From the NCBI GenBank assembly GCA_044223805.1, contig JBGALP010000001.1, forward strand, positions 1 to 64,000: a DNA stretch of 64,000 nt, written 5' to 3'. The position numbers were made by a program, and so were the translations under genes. The stretch comes from Agriterribacter sp044223805. Its GTDB lineage: Bacteria > Bacteroidota > Bacteroidia > Chitinophagales > Chitinophagaceae. This document shows, piece after piece, positions 17,401 through 24,842 of this stretch. A model generated the notes under the pieces. It worked only from the letters and a program-made list of their open reading frames with translations, searched no databases and had not been told where the DNA came from. Every line of letters starts with the position of its first letter. Position 1 is the first letter of the stretch.

Positions 17401-20020
17401 CATCGCCAACAGATACTTCATAAGTAAAGAAAGGAGTGGTGTTTTCAAGTGCATGTTCCAGCAAAGTGTACCCGTAGGTAGTACGTCCGCTTTTAGGCGT
17501 AACCGCAAACTCCCTTGATACTTTCATATTCATGCCGGTGCTCACCTTGAAAGCATCGAGTGAGGAAAAATAATTGATCATAGTTTCCTGCTCGAATAGA
17601 TTGGTCGCAAACCGCTCGTAATAGTTGATGGGTATCCATCGTTCGCCTAAATTGAAATCCAGTAATTCAAAAGGAATGCGTTCCGGCTGCACTTTTACGA
17701 GGGCTTCGGCACTGCGTTTGTATTGCGGATTGTCCGGGAACTGGTCTTGTAACCGTTCTGCCTGTCTTAATTTTTCTACCACATTGCCGCTCAAATACTG
17801 GTTGGCGGTTTCCCATTCGTTGGTGGATGGATTAAGATATATGTGATTGCCTAAGCGACTGATCACCTCGTTTTCTTCTAATCCCATTGCAGCGCTGATA
17901 AAACCTGTATTCACTTTTCCTGTATCATTCAGGCTATGCGCCAATGCCTCTATGGGGTCGTCTGTTACAAACCGTTCTTTTACCTGGTGAATGGAATGAG
18001 TAAGTATATCCGCTTTTACAAAGCGTTCACCATCTCTGCGCTCCAGTGATGACAATGTGATCACCCCGAAAGCCGTATCTTCTAAAATGAGCCTGCGGTT
18101 ATCAGGGCTGTTTAATAGTCCATAGTTTGCAATAAATCCTTCATACTTGTTGTTAAGCAGCTCCCGGTCATTTTCATTAATTGGCTCACCGGATATTTCT
18201 TTTCCTGATAATTCAAGATAGGTGTCACGGAGCGCTATATAGCTTTCATAGAACCGGGTATTACCCTGCATACCAAGTGACTGAAAAACTGCCTGCTTGT
18301 ATTCGGTATCTGGGTTACCGATGGTGCCGACATTGCCGTTATGCACCACCAATGCACCTTCCTGGTAATAAGGTTTTAGTTCTACAAAGGGGAGGATCAT
18401 TTTTTGCTCAAACCGGAAAAATCCTTCCAGCGTTTGATCACCTTCATACCGGAAGCTGTGGTCGAACTGTTTGAGATAATTGGAAACCCCTGTCAATTCA
18501 TGCCCCAGCAAACGTGAGTCCATCCAGTTTGCAGACAAGTGATCTACTTCCTTCACATTGGAATAAAGCTTGTATAAAAAGCGGTTGCTCTTACGCTGCT
18601 TCGCTGTAATCAATACCACGTTTTCATGGCTTGGCTTATCCGTTGTACGAATTGTGCCGATGATGCGGGCAGTTGTTTTCTGTACCACTATTTCATCAAG
18701 CGAATTGATATAGGCCATCGCCCGGTTGATCTGTTCTGCAGGAGCAGTATCAAATAGTCCGAGTTGTACCGATGCGGTTTCTGAATGGTTTTCCGGCAAC
18801 GGGAGATAGGTCAGCTTTCTTCTTTCAGCCTCTGCAACAGGCAAGGCCAGTGTTTGCGCTTTCTGAAACAATTCAGCATTGAAACGATCTTTAACGTCAT
18901 CTGTAATAACATCATGAAGTTTTTGGGAAATATTATTAATGCTCCCGCTTTGCCAAACCGTTTCATGGGCCTGTCCATATTGGTTTTTACCAGCCCTGGT
19001 TTCGTTGCCAATAACAACATACCTGTTTTCATGAATGAACTGGTTGATGGAATACCTGCCGTGTTCATTTTCCAATTGAACAGTAGCAAGCAACTGTTCT
19101 TCATCATCCGATAAAAATTCTTTAGCTGTATTTTTCTGAACGATCAATAAATGATTGGGCGCCTCGGTATTGCCGGTATCTTTCATCAGGTTATCCGGCA
19201 TTACAGAAAGGCTGATAAAATCTGCTTTCTCGAAGAGATATTCTCTTGCTTTATGATTGGATGGATTATTCAGGAAAGCATCTGTTGTAACAAAAGCCAT
19301 CAGGCCACCTTCAGCCAGTTTATCCAATCCTTTAGCAAAAAAGTAGTTGTGTATTTTCCCGGATAATTCTTTATCGGGAAAGGCTTCATCATATACGGAG
19401 AAGTTTCCAAAAGGAATATTGCTCACTACCAAATCATAACTTCCATTATCATTTACCGGCGCTTCTTCAAATCCCGTGATATGTGTTGTCGTTTTAACGG
19501 GATGCGTGCTATTGATGGCAGAGAGCACGATTCCGGTAAGCCGGTCTTTTTCTACTGCCGCTATTTGTTCCAGGCCAGGGAATTTTGCTATTGCTTCACT
19601 GATAAATACACCGGAACCGGCAGAGGGCTCATATAGTCTTTTGGGGTGAATATCTTGTGTCGCCAATACATTGTATAGTGTCTGCGGCACGGTATCAGGT
19701 GTATAGAAAGCCGTGAGTACGCTGTTGCGCAGTGAAGCAATGATTTCTTTATAGGTAGTTTCCGGATGGTTTTCTTTAAGCAGTTCATGCAACTGCATCA
19801 TTTGCCCGTGGTGCTTTAAATCCTCCTTAGTGGCGCCGTTAGCCTGCCATTCTTCTGTTGTTCCGTAAGGATATAAAACGGCCTTGATGCCGCCAAAACC
19901 TGCATATTTTTTCAGGCTGGCGACATCTTCCGCCGTAAGCGGACGGCCATTCTGATAATTCAACGCTATACGGATAGCGCTGATATTATCCCCCAACTTT
20001 TGAGAAACATTGTAAGCCAT
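14483..20020 (-). CDS. Giant N6-DNA methylase / SNF2-type helicase fusion
   Basis: The 1845-residue protein (ATG at 20020; an upstream GTG is less likely) combines an adenine methylase-like domain and a superfamily 2 helicase. The N-terminal part has the cofactor-site motif EPSAGSGVF (about 135) and the catalytic-type motif SNIPFGNF (about 200), a variant of NPPF/Y. The helicase part has motif I DHEVGLGKT (about 970), motif II VDESH (about 1138), FLSGTPISNS, and motif VI QRNGRGARQGN (about 1478). The C-terminus (about 1540-1845) has coiled-coil stretches. Phage P1 DarB-type antirestriction proteins have a similar methylase-helicase plan, so protection of incoming DNA is a reasonable hypothesis. 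It sits in the tra operon between traE and traF. Confidence 0.9.
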   Translation of the reverse strand: MAYNVSQKLGDNISAIRIALNYQNGRPLTAEDVASLKKYAGFGGIKAVLYPYGTTEEWQANGATKEDLKHHGQMMQLHELLKENHPETTYKEIIASLRNSVLTAFYTPDTVPQTLYNVLATQDIHPKRLYEPSAGSGVFISEAIAKFPGLEQIAAVEKDRLTGIVLSAINSTHPVKTTTHITGFEEAPVNDNGSYDLVVSNIPFGNFSVYDEAFPDKELSGKIHNYFFAKGLDKLAEGGLMAFVTTDAFLNNPSNHKAREYLFEKADFISLSVMPDNLMKDTGNTEAPNHLLIVQKNTAKEFLSDDEEQLLATVQLENEHGRYSINQFIHENRYVVIGNETRAGKNQYGQAHETVWQSGSINNISQKLHDVITDDVKDRFNAELFQKAQTLALPVAEAERRKLTYLPLPENHSETASVQLGLFDTAPAEQINRAMAYINSLDEIVVQKTTARIIGTIRTTDKPSHENVVLITAKQRKSNRFLYKLYSNVKEVDHLSANWMDSRLLGHELTGVSNYLKQFDHSFRYEGDQTLEGFFRFEQKMILPFVELKPYYQEGALVVHNGNVGTIGNPDTEYKQAVFQSLGMQGNTRFYESYIALRDTYLELSGKEISGEPINENDRELLNNKYEGFIANYGLLNSPDNRRLILEDTAFGVITLSSLERRDGERFVKADILTHSIHQVKERFVTDDPIEALAHSLNDTGKVNTGFISAAMGLEENEVISRLGNHIYLNPSTNEWETANQYLSGNVVEKLRQAERLQDQFPDNPQYKRSAEALVKVQPERIPFELLDFNLGERWIPINYYERFATNLFEQETMINYFSSLDAFKVSTGMNMKVSREFAVTPKSGRTTYGYTLLEHALENTTPFFTYEVSVGDGKTIRLPDNEAIQLAHQKIEQIRSGFITWLNELPDTEKKNLENLYNDTFNCYVLREFDGSHLNFPGLDKKALGIEDLYSSQKNAAWRIIQNRGALIDHEVGLGKTLTMIVSAQEMKRLGIVHKPMIVALKANVNQIAETYKKAYPTARILFPGQNDFTPAQRLRLFHEIKNNNWDCIILTHDQFGKIPQSPEIQQEIFQTELDNVERDLETVRDLGGDISKKMLKGLEIRKNNLEGQLKTVLKNIEGKKDTGINFKEMGIDHLFVDESHKYKNLTFTTRHNRVAGLGNMEGSQKALNMLFAVRELQTRFNSDLCVTFLSGTPISNSLTEMYLLFKYLRPKEMERQHIENFDGWAAVFARKTTDFEFSVTNEIIAKERFRHFIKVPELALFYNEITDYKTAKHISLDKPELNETLVNIKPTPEQVEFIKNLMQFAKTGNGELIGRGRLTPEEDKGRMLIATNYAKKMAADMRLINEWKYSDHPDNKVNTSARKIAEIYQESTAHKGTQIVFSDIGTPKPGEFNIYDALKEKLIRDFNIPEREITFIHDWTDIKKPELFRKMNRGEVRILLGSTEKAGTGLNVQQRVVAMHHLDIPWKPSELEQRNGRGARQGNLIAKEHYGNNVQNYIYAVEQSLDNYKFNLLKNKQTFISQMKNCELNVRTIDEGAIDEKSGMNFSEYIAILSGDTSLLEKSKLEKKIAVMESLKVSHFREIARNKYQLENLQNEQTSTVKTLHKLTEDEKAYKAILQFDKDGVKVNPIKLDGIITQDSEAIGRHIIKLYQDWKPATADEHTAQIGTLYGFNLYIRRQQEAYEEKGLFEYRYSNSFYAQRTNDGIKYTYNNGLPNTDNPKLAARHFLNAIDRVESLKEKYEHTLSDLRTEIPKLEQLTTKSFVQEVELLQMKNELANLERQIAIKIQENQLKQHQAAETEPEEVIETPVIQLTEKVNGHSVAKELVVASQQVVERPRSRMRL

Positions 20021-20056
20021 AATCACACATTTTCTTTCTTCACTTTTTCTTCTGGC

Positions 20057-20485
20057 TTAGGCGAGGTAGTTATGCACCTGCCCAATGATGGCATATCTTA
20101 AATGCCTGTTGGATTCATTCTCACTATTAAAATCGAAATCGCTAAAAATATCTTTGCATACCTGGATGAGATTCACCACTTCGTAGGTAAGTGTTCCGTT
20201 TTCCTTCATCCGCTCATAGTCTAAAGGAAATTCTTCTTCTATCACCGAACGGATGTATTGATAACGGGAAGGCTTTAATTCTTCCGTCATAGTATTAAGG
20301 CATAATTCCTCAATCGCGTATTGCGGCTTGCCCTCTCCGCCAAGCTGTTCTGCCATTGGCATCACCGCATTTACTTTTTCCTCTAAGTATTTAGTAACTG
20401 AATGGGCTTCCTGTAAACTGATCATCAGATCAGGATTGTTGTGGACTATATACGCCCACAACTTTTCCTTCAACACTGTTTCCAT
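20057..20485 (-). CDS. DUF1896-like ICE protein
   Basis: The 142-residue protein is all-helical, acidic and probably cytoplasmic. It has the pattern LKEKLWAYIVHNNPDLMISLQE at the start and LKPSRYQYIRSVIEEEF in the middle, which I associate with DUF1896 proteins of Bacteroidota mobile elements. It lies 10 bp after traE and 36 bp before the methylase-helicase gene. No enzymatic motif is visible. A role as partner of the large methylase-helicase is suggested only by adjacency. Confidence 0.7.
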   Translation of the reverse strand: METVLKEKLWAYIVHNNPDLMISLQEAHSVTKYLEEKVNAVMPMAEQLGGEGKPQYAIEELCLNTMTEELKPSRYQYIRSVIEEEFPLDYERMKENGTLTYEVVNLIQVCKDIFSDFDFNSENESNRHLRYAIIGQVHNYLA

Positions 20486-20495
20486 AACTCACTTT

Positions 20496-20834
20496 TTAAA
20501 CGCCAAAGAAGGATTTGATAACGGTGGCGACTACCACCAAAAAGATGCAACTGCCAAACCAGGCTGCGGCGACCTTGCCCGTGTCCTGGTCGCCGGCATT
20601 CCATTTTTGATAGACCTTAACGGCGCCAATCAACCCAAGCAATGCGCCTACGGCATACATAAGGTTAGTACCTGCAGCGAAGTAGCTGCGTACCTTGGTA
20701 TTGGCTTCGTTGATGCCCTGGATGCCATCCTGGGCAAATGCTCCATAATGGATGGAGAGCAGCGCCAGTGCGGCGCAAATAGCAACAACTTTTTCCCGGT
20801 CAGTTTTTTTGTTCTTCATTCTGCACATTTTCAT
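20496..20834 (-). CDS. traE: Conjugative transposon protein TraE (DUF4134-like)
   Basis: The 112-residue protein has a signal peptide (cleavage near GAFAQD) and two membrane spans (about 58-75 and 92-110). The sequence GINEANTKVRSYFAAGTNLMYAVGALLGLIGAVKVYQKW is characteristic of DUF4134/TraE, which has VirB2-pilin-like topology. It is the second gene of the minus-strand transfer operon. ATG at 20834 or 20819 could both start it; the shorter form keeps the whole signal peptide. Confidence 0.92.
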   Translation of the reverse strand: MKMCRMKNKKTDREKVVAICAALALLSIHYGAFAQDGIQGINEANTKVRSYFAAGTNLMYAVGALLGLIGAVKVYQKWNAGDQDTGKVAAAWFGSCIFLVVVATVIKSFFGV

Positions 20835-20972
20835 AACTCACATTTATTAAAATTTCAAAATTGGCTTTTTAAAAACGGAGCGGCTTCGCCCTCACGCTGA
20901 CCCGATATTCCTATCACACATTGCTCTTACGCACAGGGGAGGGATCGGGAAGCACGCTCCGTTACCGGACTG

Positions 20973-21452
20973 TCACACTGCCTCTTTCCACAACAGTTCC
21001 ACTTCCGCTTCATTGAGTGCAACAGCCCCGTGCTTTTCACATTCGGATATAATTAATTCGTTGATGGATGACCGAAGGGGCGAGTATCTTATGGTGGGAT
21101 ATTCCTTCAGTACCAGTCTGAGGTATTGCTTAAATTCCTGTAGGATCATTTTTCTGCGGGAGGCATCTGCAATGACAGTTTTCAAACGTTCAATGAGGTG
21201 TTCTACTTCCGTAAATTCGTCATCTGTTGTTTCTTCAAACAAAGGTGCATCCGCCTTGTCTTCCTCAGCAGCAGGTAAATCTTTTGCTTTACTATTACCA
21301 AGAAAGACGGCCTTGAATTTCAGTTTCTGCCTTTCGGCAAACAGCGTTTTGAGGTCAGAAGAAAAATACCGTACTCCAACATACAGGTAATAGACTGCTA
21401 ATAGTATGGCGACTACTGTGAGGTAGCCTGTCCATGAAATGTTTGTAAACAT
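20973..21452 (-). CDS. Single-span protein at head of tra operon
   Basis: The 159-residue protein has an N-terminal membrane span (about 8-28, GYLTVVAILLAVYYLYVGVRYF), a basic then acidic linker, and a helical cytoplasmic domain with FKQYLRLVLKEYPTIRYSPLRSSINELIISECEKHG. I recognise it as a recurrent protein just upstream of traE in such elements but know no function. It is the first gene of the operon; the palindrome-bearing region 21453-21694 is immediately upstream. The 138 bp to traE hold no gene. Confidence 0.6.
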   Translation of the reverse strand: MFTNISWTGYLTVVAILLAVYYLYVGVRYFSSDLKTLFAERQKLKFKAVFLGNSKAKDLPAAEEDKADAPLFEETTDDEFTEVEHLIERLKTVIADASRRKMILQEFKQYLRLVLKEYPTIRYSPLRSSINELIISECEKHGAVALNEAEVELLWKEAV

Positions 21453-21511
21453 ACGCTTCTCGTTTGTATTGCAAATATGGTATCACACGAGAGCGATTTT
21501 TCAATAGTTGT

Positions 21512-21524
21512 TCCCGAGTCGGGA
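21512..21524. promoter_or_regulatory. 13-bp palindrome, copy 1 (candidate operator)
   Basis: TCCCGAGTCGGGA is a perfect palindrome around a central G. It lies 60 bp upstream of the start of the tra operon. An identical copy is at 21655-21667. No other full copy was noticed in the window. Confidence 0.6.
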
Positions 21525-21612
21525 GAAATAAATTTTAGATGATTGACAATAAACCCAATGACAAAAATTGCATCCGGGCTTGAAATTTAGTTATGATATT
21601 ATTGTGATTTTG

Positions 21613-21641
21613 AAGAGGAGATTAGTGCTTTAAAGAGGAGA
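21613..21641. repeat. Direct repeat AAGAGGAGA x2
   Basis: AAGAGGAGA occurs at 21613-21621 and 21633-21641, exactly 20 bp apart (two helical turns), just before palindrome copy 2. It may be a second protein-binding element in the tra/rteC control region. Confidence 0.35.
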
Positions 21642-21654
21642 AAACCCGATATAC

Positions 21655-21667
21655 TCCCGAGTCGGGA
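21655..21667. promoter_or_regulatory. 13-bp palindrome, copy 2 (candidate operator)
   Basis: Second identical TCCCGAGTCGGGA, 143 bp from copy 1 and 28 bp from the rteC stop. Both copies are followed by an A-rich tract. The pair brackets the control region of the tra operon, where the RteC-type regulator or another repressor could bind and loop DNA. Confidence 0.6.
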
Positions 21668-21694
21668 AAATAAAATTCAAACCGTCAAACGGAG

Positions 21695-22537
21695 TCAGTA
21701 ACCTTCATCCGCCTCATCCATGCGCTGTATTAATTTCTCCCTGAGCTGGTCTATAAAACTGCTCCGGTTCTTTTTCCGGATGCGCATTTCCTGGAAAACA
21801 TTATAGACATTCCCCAGGTCAATTTGAAATGTACTTTCAAAGTAATTGGTCAATAGCTTAATGTCAGCGACTCCGTTATTAAAAACGCCGGCAGTCTGTA
21901 GTGAATAGATTAATTCTATCAGGGATACTTTGGAGCTTGTCCATTGTAATTTCTTTTCGATAGATCTCTGTTCAGGAGAATCAGTAAACTGAACGGATGA
22001 AATAGCGGTATTGAGATAAATCCTTAAAAGTTCGTATGCGAATAGCTTTGATACTTTATAACTCTGGATGGTAGAGAAATGATGATCAATGCTCAACGTC
22101 AGATCATCAGGCAGTAACCGGATGTCCTGCTGGCCACGGATAAAATATACTTCATCAAAGTGTGTGGCTCCGCTCCGGTAATATTGATAGAAGTCGAGAT
22201 TGTTATCAAAGAAATGCTTTATTCGCATCAGGTGCGACTCCAGGTAGCTAATCTGTACTTTGTCGCTTGCCGCCGGACGGTTAATTTCGATATGGAATAT
22301 CTTCACATAATAAATGAACTGGGAATAAAATTTTGGCTTGATTTCTTTGAAAAATTCTATTTCTTCCTTATTGTCTTTTAATGGATTTTTTTCAACAAGC
22401 TTTTTTAATTCTTCTAATATCTCCTGACAAACATTAATACATTGCGATGTTTCCTTTAACAATGGATACGATTCTTCACGAATCTGTTTGATTCGGTCTT
22501 CCAGCTTCTCATACAACCGCAACATATTAGTTCGCAT
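21695..22537 (-). CDS. rteC: RteC-family regulator of excision/transfer
   Basis: RteC of CTnDOT is a DNA-binding protein that activates the excision operon. This 280-residue protein matches the family in length and in its C-terminal block: LQWTSSKVSLIELIYSLQTAGVFNNGVADIKLLTNYFE (about 200-240), then IDLGNVYNVFQEMRIRKKNRSSFIDQLREKLIQRMDEADE (about 241-278). The N-terminal 130 residues are helical. It lies upstream of the tra operon on the same strand, with the two palindromes between. No RteA/RteB-like two-component genes are in the window, so its input signal is unknown. Confidence 0.9.
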   Translation of the reverse strand: MRTNMLRLYEKLEDRIKQIREESYPLLKETSQCINVCQEILEELKKLVEKNPLKDNKEEIEFFKEIKPKFYSQFIYYVKIFHIEINRPAASDKVQISYLESHLMRIKHFFDNNLDFYQYYRSGATHFDEVYFIRGQQDIRLLPDDLTLSIDHHFSTIQSYKVSKLFAYELLRIYLNTAISSVQFTDSPEQRSIEKKLQWTSSKVSLIELIYSLQTAGVFNNGVADIKLLTNYFESTFQIDLGNVYNVFQEMRIRKKNRSSFIDQLREKLIQRMDEADEGY

Positions 22538-22697
22538 AATCAGAATTTTATAGAAAAGTATTATGCTTTTATTTTTATGAGTTGCTGAAAATGAAATTTA
22601 AGTATATCAAAAAATATTTTGAATGTAAACCACTTTGGTTAACTTCTTTTATACTTTGGATAACCTGACATCTGTATGTTCTATTGAGATTTGTGAA

Positions 22698-23153
22698 ATG
22701 AGATCAATACAGGTGAAACAATTTTTCGTTGAGTTAATGACAGGATTATTCATTCTGCTTTTTTTATACACAGCTTTAATGAAGCTGGGAAATATGCCTG
22801 CATTTGTCAACACAATACAACAGATCCCAACGATTCAACCTTACAAAAGTCTATTGGCGGGGATGATCCCAGGTGTTGAAATCGCAATTGTTATGTTGTT
22901 ATTTTTTCCTCGATTACGATACTTAGGGTTAATATCGGCAACTGTACTAATGATCGTCTTTGCCGGATATGTTGCTTTTATCCTTGCGTCAATGAAAAAA
23001 CTGCCTTGTTCTTGTGGAGGTGTTTTAAAAGAGATGACATGGGGTCAGCACCTGTTATTTAATTTATGTTTTGCTGCAGCAGGTCTTCTTGCTGTTAGCT
23101 TTTATAAGAAAGTTGTCATGACAAACAGGAGCAGCCGAACACCTGTAATATAG
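22698..23153 (+). CDS. MauE/DoxX-like redox-associated membrane protein
   Basis: The 151-residue protein (ATG at 22698 preferred over 22635 because it puts the first span near the N-terminus) has four membrane segments: LFILLFLYTALMKL, LLAGMIPGVEIAIVMLLFF, YLGLISATVLMIVFAGYVAFIL and the last near residue 125. A CSCGG motif follows the third span (KKLPCSCGGVLKEMTWGQH). MauE-type proteins take part in disulfide or cofactor chemistry of exported proteins. It is followed 33 bp later by the small secreted DUF6520-like gene, suggesting that protein as a substrate. Confidence 0.75.
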   Translation: MRSIQVKQFFVELMTGLFILLFLYTALMKLGNMPAFVNTIQQIPTIQPYKSLLAGMIPGVEIAIVMLLFFPRLRYLGLISATVLMIVFAGYVAFILASMKKLPCSCGGVLKEMTWGQHLLFNLCFAAAGLLAVSFYKKVVMTNRSSRTPVI

Positions 23154-23186
23154 TAGGCGAATTATTAATTAACTAAATATTCTTTT

Positions 23187-23492
23187 ATGAAAAAGTATGT
23201 TATGGGAATTTCAACCGTGATGCTTGCAGTCTGCTTGTTCGCATTTAAAAATGTGAACAAGGAAAGCAAATCGTTTAGTGGGGAAAAATGGTTTGTTTTC
23301 AATGGTGTTAGCCCTGCCGATCTAAATAATCCAGCGAAATATTCTTTGGACGGCGATGGTTCAACTCCAACGATTTGCACAAGCACAACTTTGACTTATC
23401 GTTGTGAAATTAATGCTGTTCCCCAATCTGGCAATCCAAGTTTACCTGATTTATCAACTATAATTTCACAAACAAAGAGGTCAACTCCTTGA
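23187..23492 (+). CDS. Small secreted protein, DUF6520-like
   Basis: The 101-residue protein has a signal-like N-terminus (MKKYVMGISTVMLAVCLFAF) and a mature part with two close cysteines (ICTSTTLTYRC). Small exported proteins of this kind occur next to MauE-like genes and SusCD loci in Bacteroidota and are grouped as DUF6520. No function is known. The two cysteines and the neighbouring MauE-like and TlpA-like genes suggest oxidative maturation, which is inference. Confidence 0.65.
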   Translation: MKKYVMGISTVMLAVCLFAFKNVNKESKSFSGEKWFVFNGVSPADLNNPAKYSLDGDGSTPTICTSTTLTYRCEINAVPQSGNPSLPDLSTIISQTKRSTP

Positions 23493-23514
23493 TCAAAAAA
23501 GGAGGATTCAATTT

Positions 23515-23543
23515 AAGTGGCCGCTGAAAAATGTCGGCCACTT
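23515..23543. terminator. Bidirectional rho-independent terminator
   Basis: Perfect 9-bp stem AAGTGGCCG (23515-23523) and CGGCCACTT (23535-23543) with an 11-nt loop and flanking A/T tracts, lying between two convergent genes (plus-strand DUF6520-like, minus-strand tlpA-like). It can serve both. Confidence 0.85.
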
Positions 23544-24831
23544 TTAATTGTCCTCAATTATTAACATGTCAATATTTTTTTCTTTTTCTACCAGATCAAG
23601 GCCATAATATCTTAATTCTTTTGCCACTGCCAGTGTATCGGAAAGCTTGGATTTAATACTAAGATTAACTTTATATGATATGTTTGTTTCATTAATGATC
23701 GGAATATCAATGCCTGGATTGGAATATGTCAGCTCGGCAACAAATGAACTTATGGGCAAGTTATTCATCACAAAAGAGTATGCTGAATCTGACCTCATAA
23801 ACTTAGGTGATAATGTGTCCTTTTCTATCAAATATTGATTATCTGTAGTCTTAATTAAAGCAAGGCATTTCGTTTTTCTTTTTTCAATCTTCACTTTATA
23901 AGGAAAATATCGCTTCAAATCTTCCCGCATAAGCAAACTTCATATCCTTTAGTTCATTAGGAACTTTCAGTTCGTAGCTCACTTGATTCCTTTTAATCCA
24001 ACCAGCGATTTCAGCGTCTTTGCTGGGAGTAACAAAGGGGTCTTTATTTTTTAGTTCAATAAGGACCCGTTTGTCATTGATTAATCGAAATTGATTGACA
24101 TGAAAACCATACAAGAGTGAATCATATGCGACGCTATACATTGATAGCGGAGTGACATTTATTAATTGAACAAGATCGTCGTGGATTTTTATAATCGAGG
24201 TTGTAGCATACTCATCCAATCCTCTAAATATAGCCGAGTAGCTGGAAGCCAGGTCAAGAACGCCTGCATTTTGTTCGGATACAAGATTAAATTTTTCGTT
24301 TATCCCAAAGTCCCATCTTCTTGACAGATGAAGATCTGTTCCATTTAGGAATTTATCAATGTTTTCGAAATTTGTATTGTAGTCATAGGTTATTGCTGTA
24401 ATCACATTTTTTTCATTGACCCAAACGTGCAGGGGGTCTCCATTATGGGGAAATAGAGAATTAAAAATAGAATCCTGTACAATAAAAGGAAATGAAGGTC
24501 TTTTGATTGCTATCCTCCCAAATAAGCGCTTTACTTCCGTTTCATTGTTCTTTGTAATAGCAAAAATTTTCACCTGCCCCTTATACTTCCTTTCTATAGA
24601 ATCCATTTTTGGCATATCTCTAATGCAGGTTGTACAGTGAATATTCCAAAAATCAAGAATCACAAGCTTTGCATTAATATCAGAAAATTTTGTTTTCTTT
24701 TCGAGCCCGTCCAGCATTTTCCCCATTGAAACATTTGGCATTTTATCTCCTATTTTTAATGCAGATAATTGTGAATAGACAGTAAGGTTCAGGATTCCCG
24801 TGAAAACGGGAATCAAAATATAACGTTTCAT
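23544..24831 (-). pseudogene. TlpA-like thioredoxin-fold protein, frameshifted
   Basis: The 5' frame (24831 down to 23896; start MKRYILIPVFTG) encodes a signal peptide, a thioredoxin-like domain with a CTTC motif (FWNIHCTTCIRDMPKMDSIE, about residues 66-84) and a middle domain. It runs out of frame near 23930. The other frame, from 23936 to 23544, continues with MREDLKRYFPYKVKIEKRKTKCLAL, matching the usual C-terminal domain of such proteins in SusCD loci. The break lies around 23925-23938, where restoring two bases would rejoin KF-x-LMRED. Together the pieces make a normal-length protein of about 430 residues. The intact form would be an exported disulfide reductase. A sequencing error cannot be excluded. 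Confidence 0.75.
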
Positions 24832-24842
24832 AAATCTTAATT

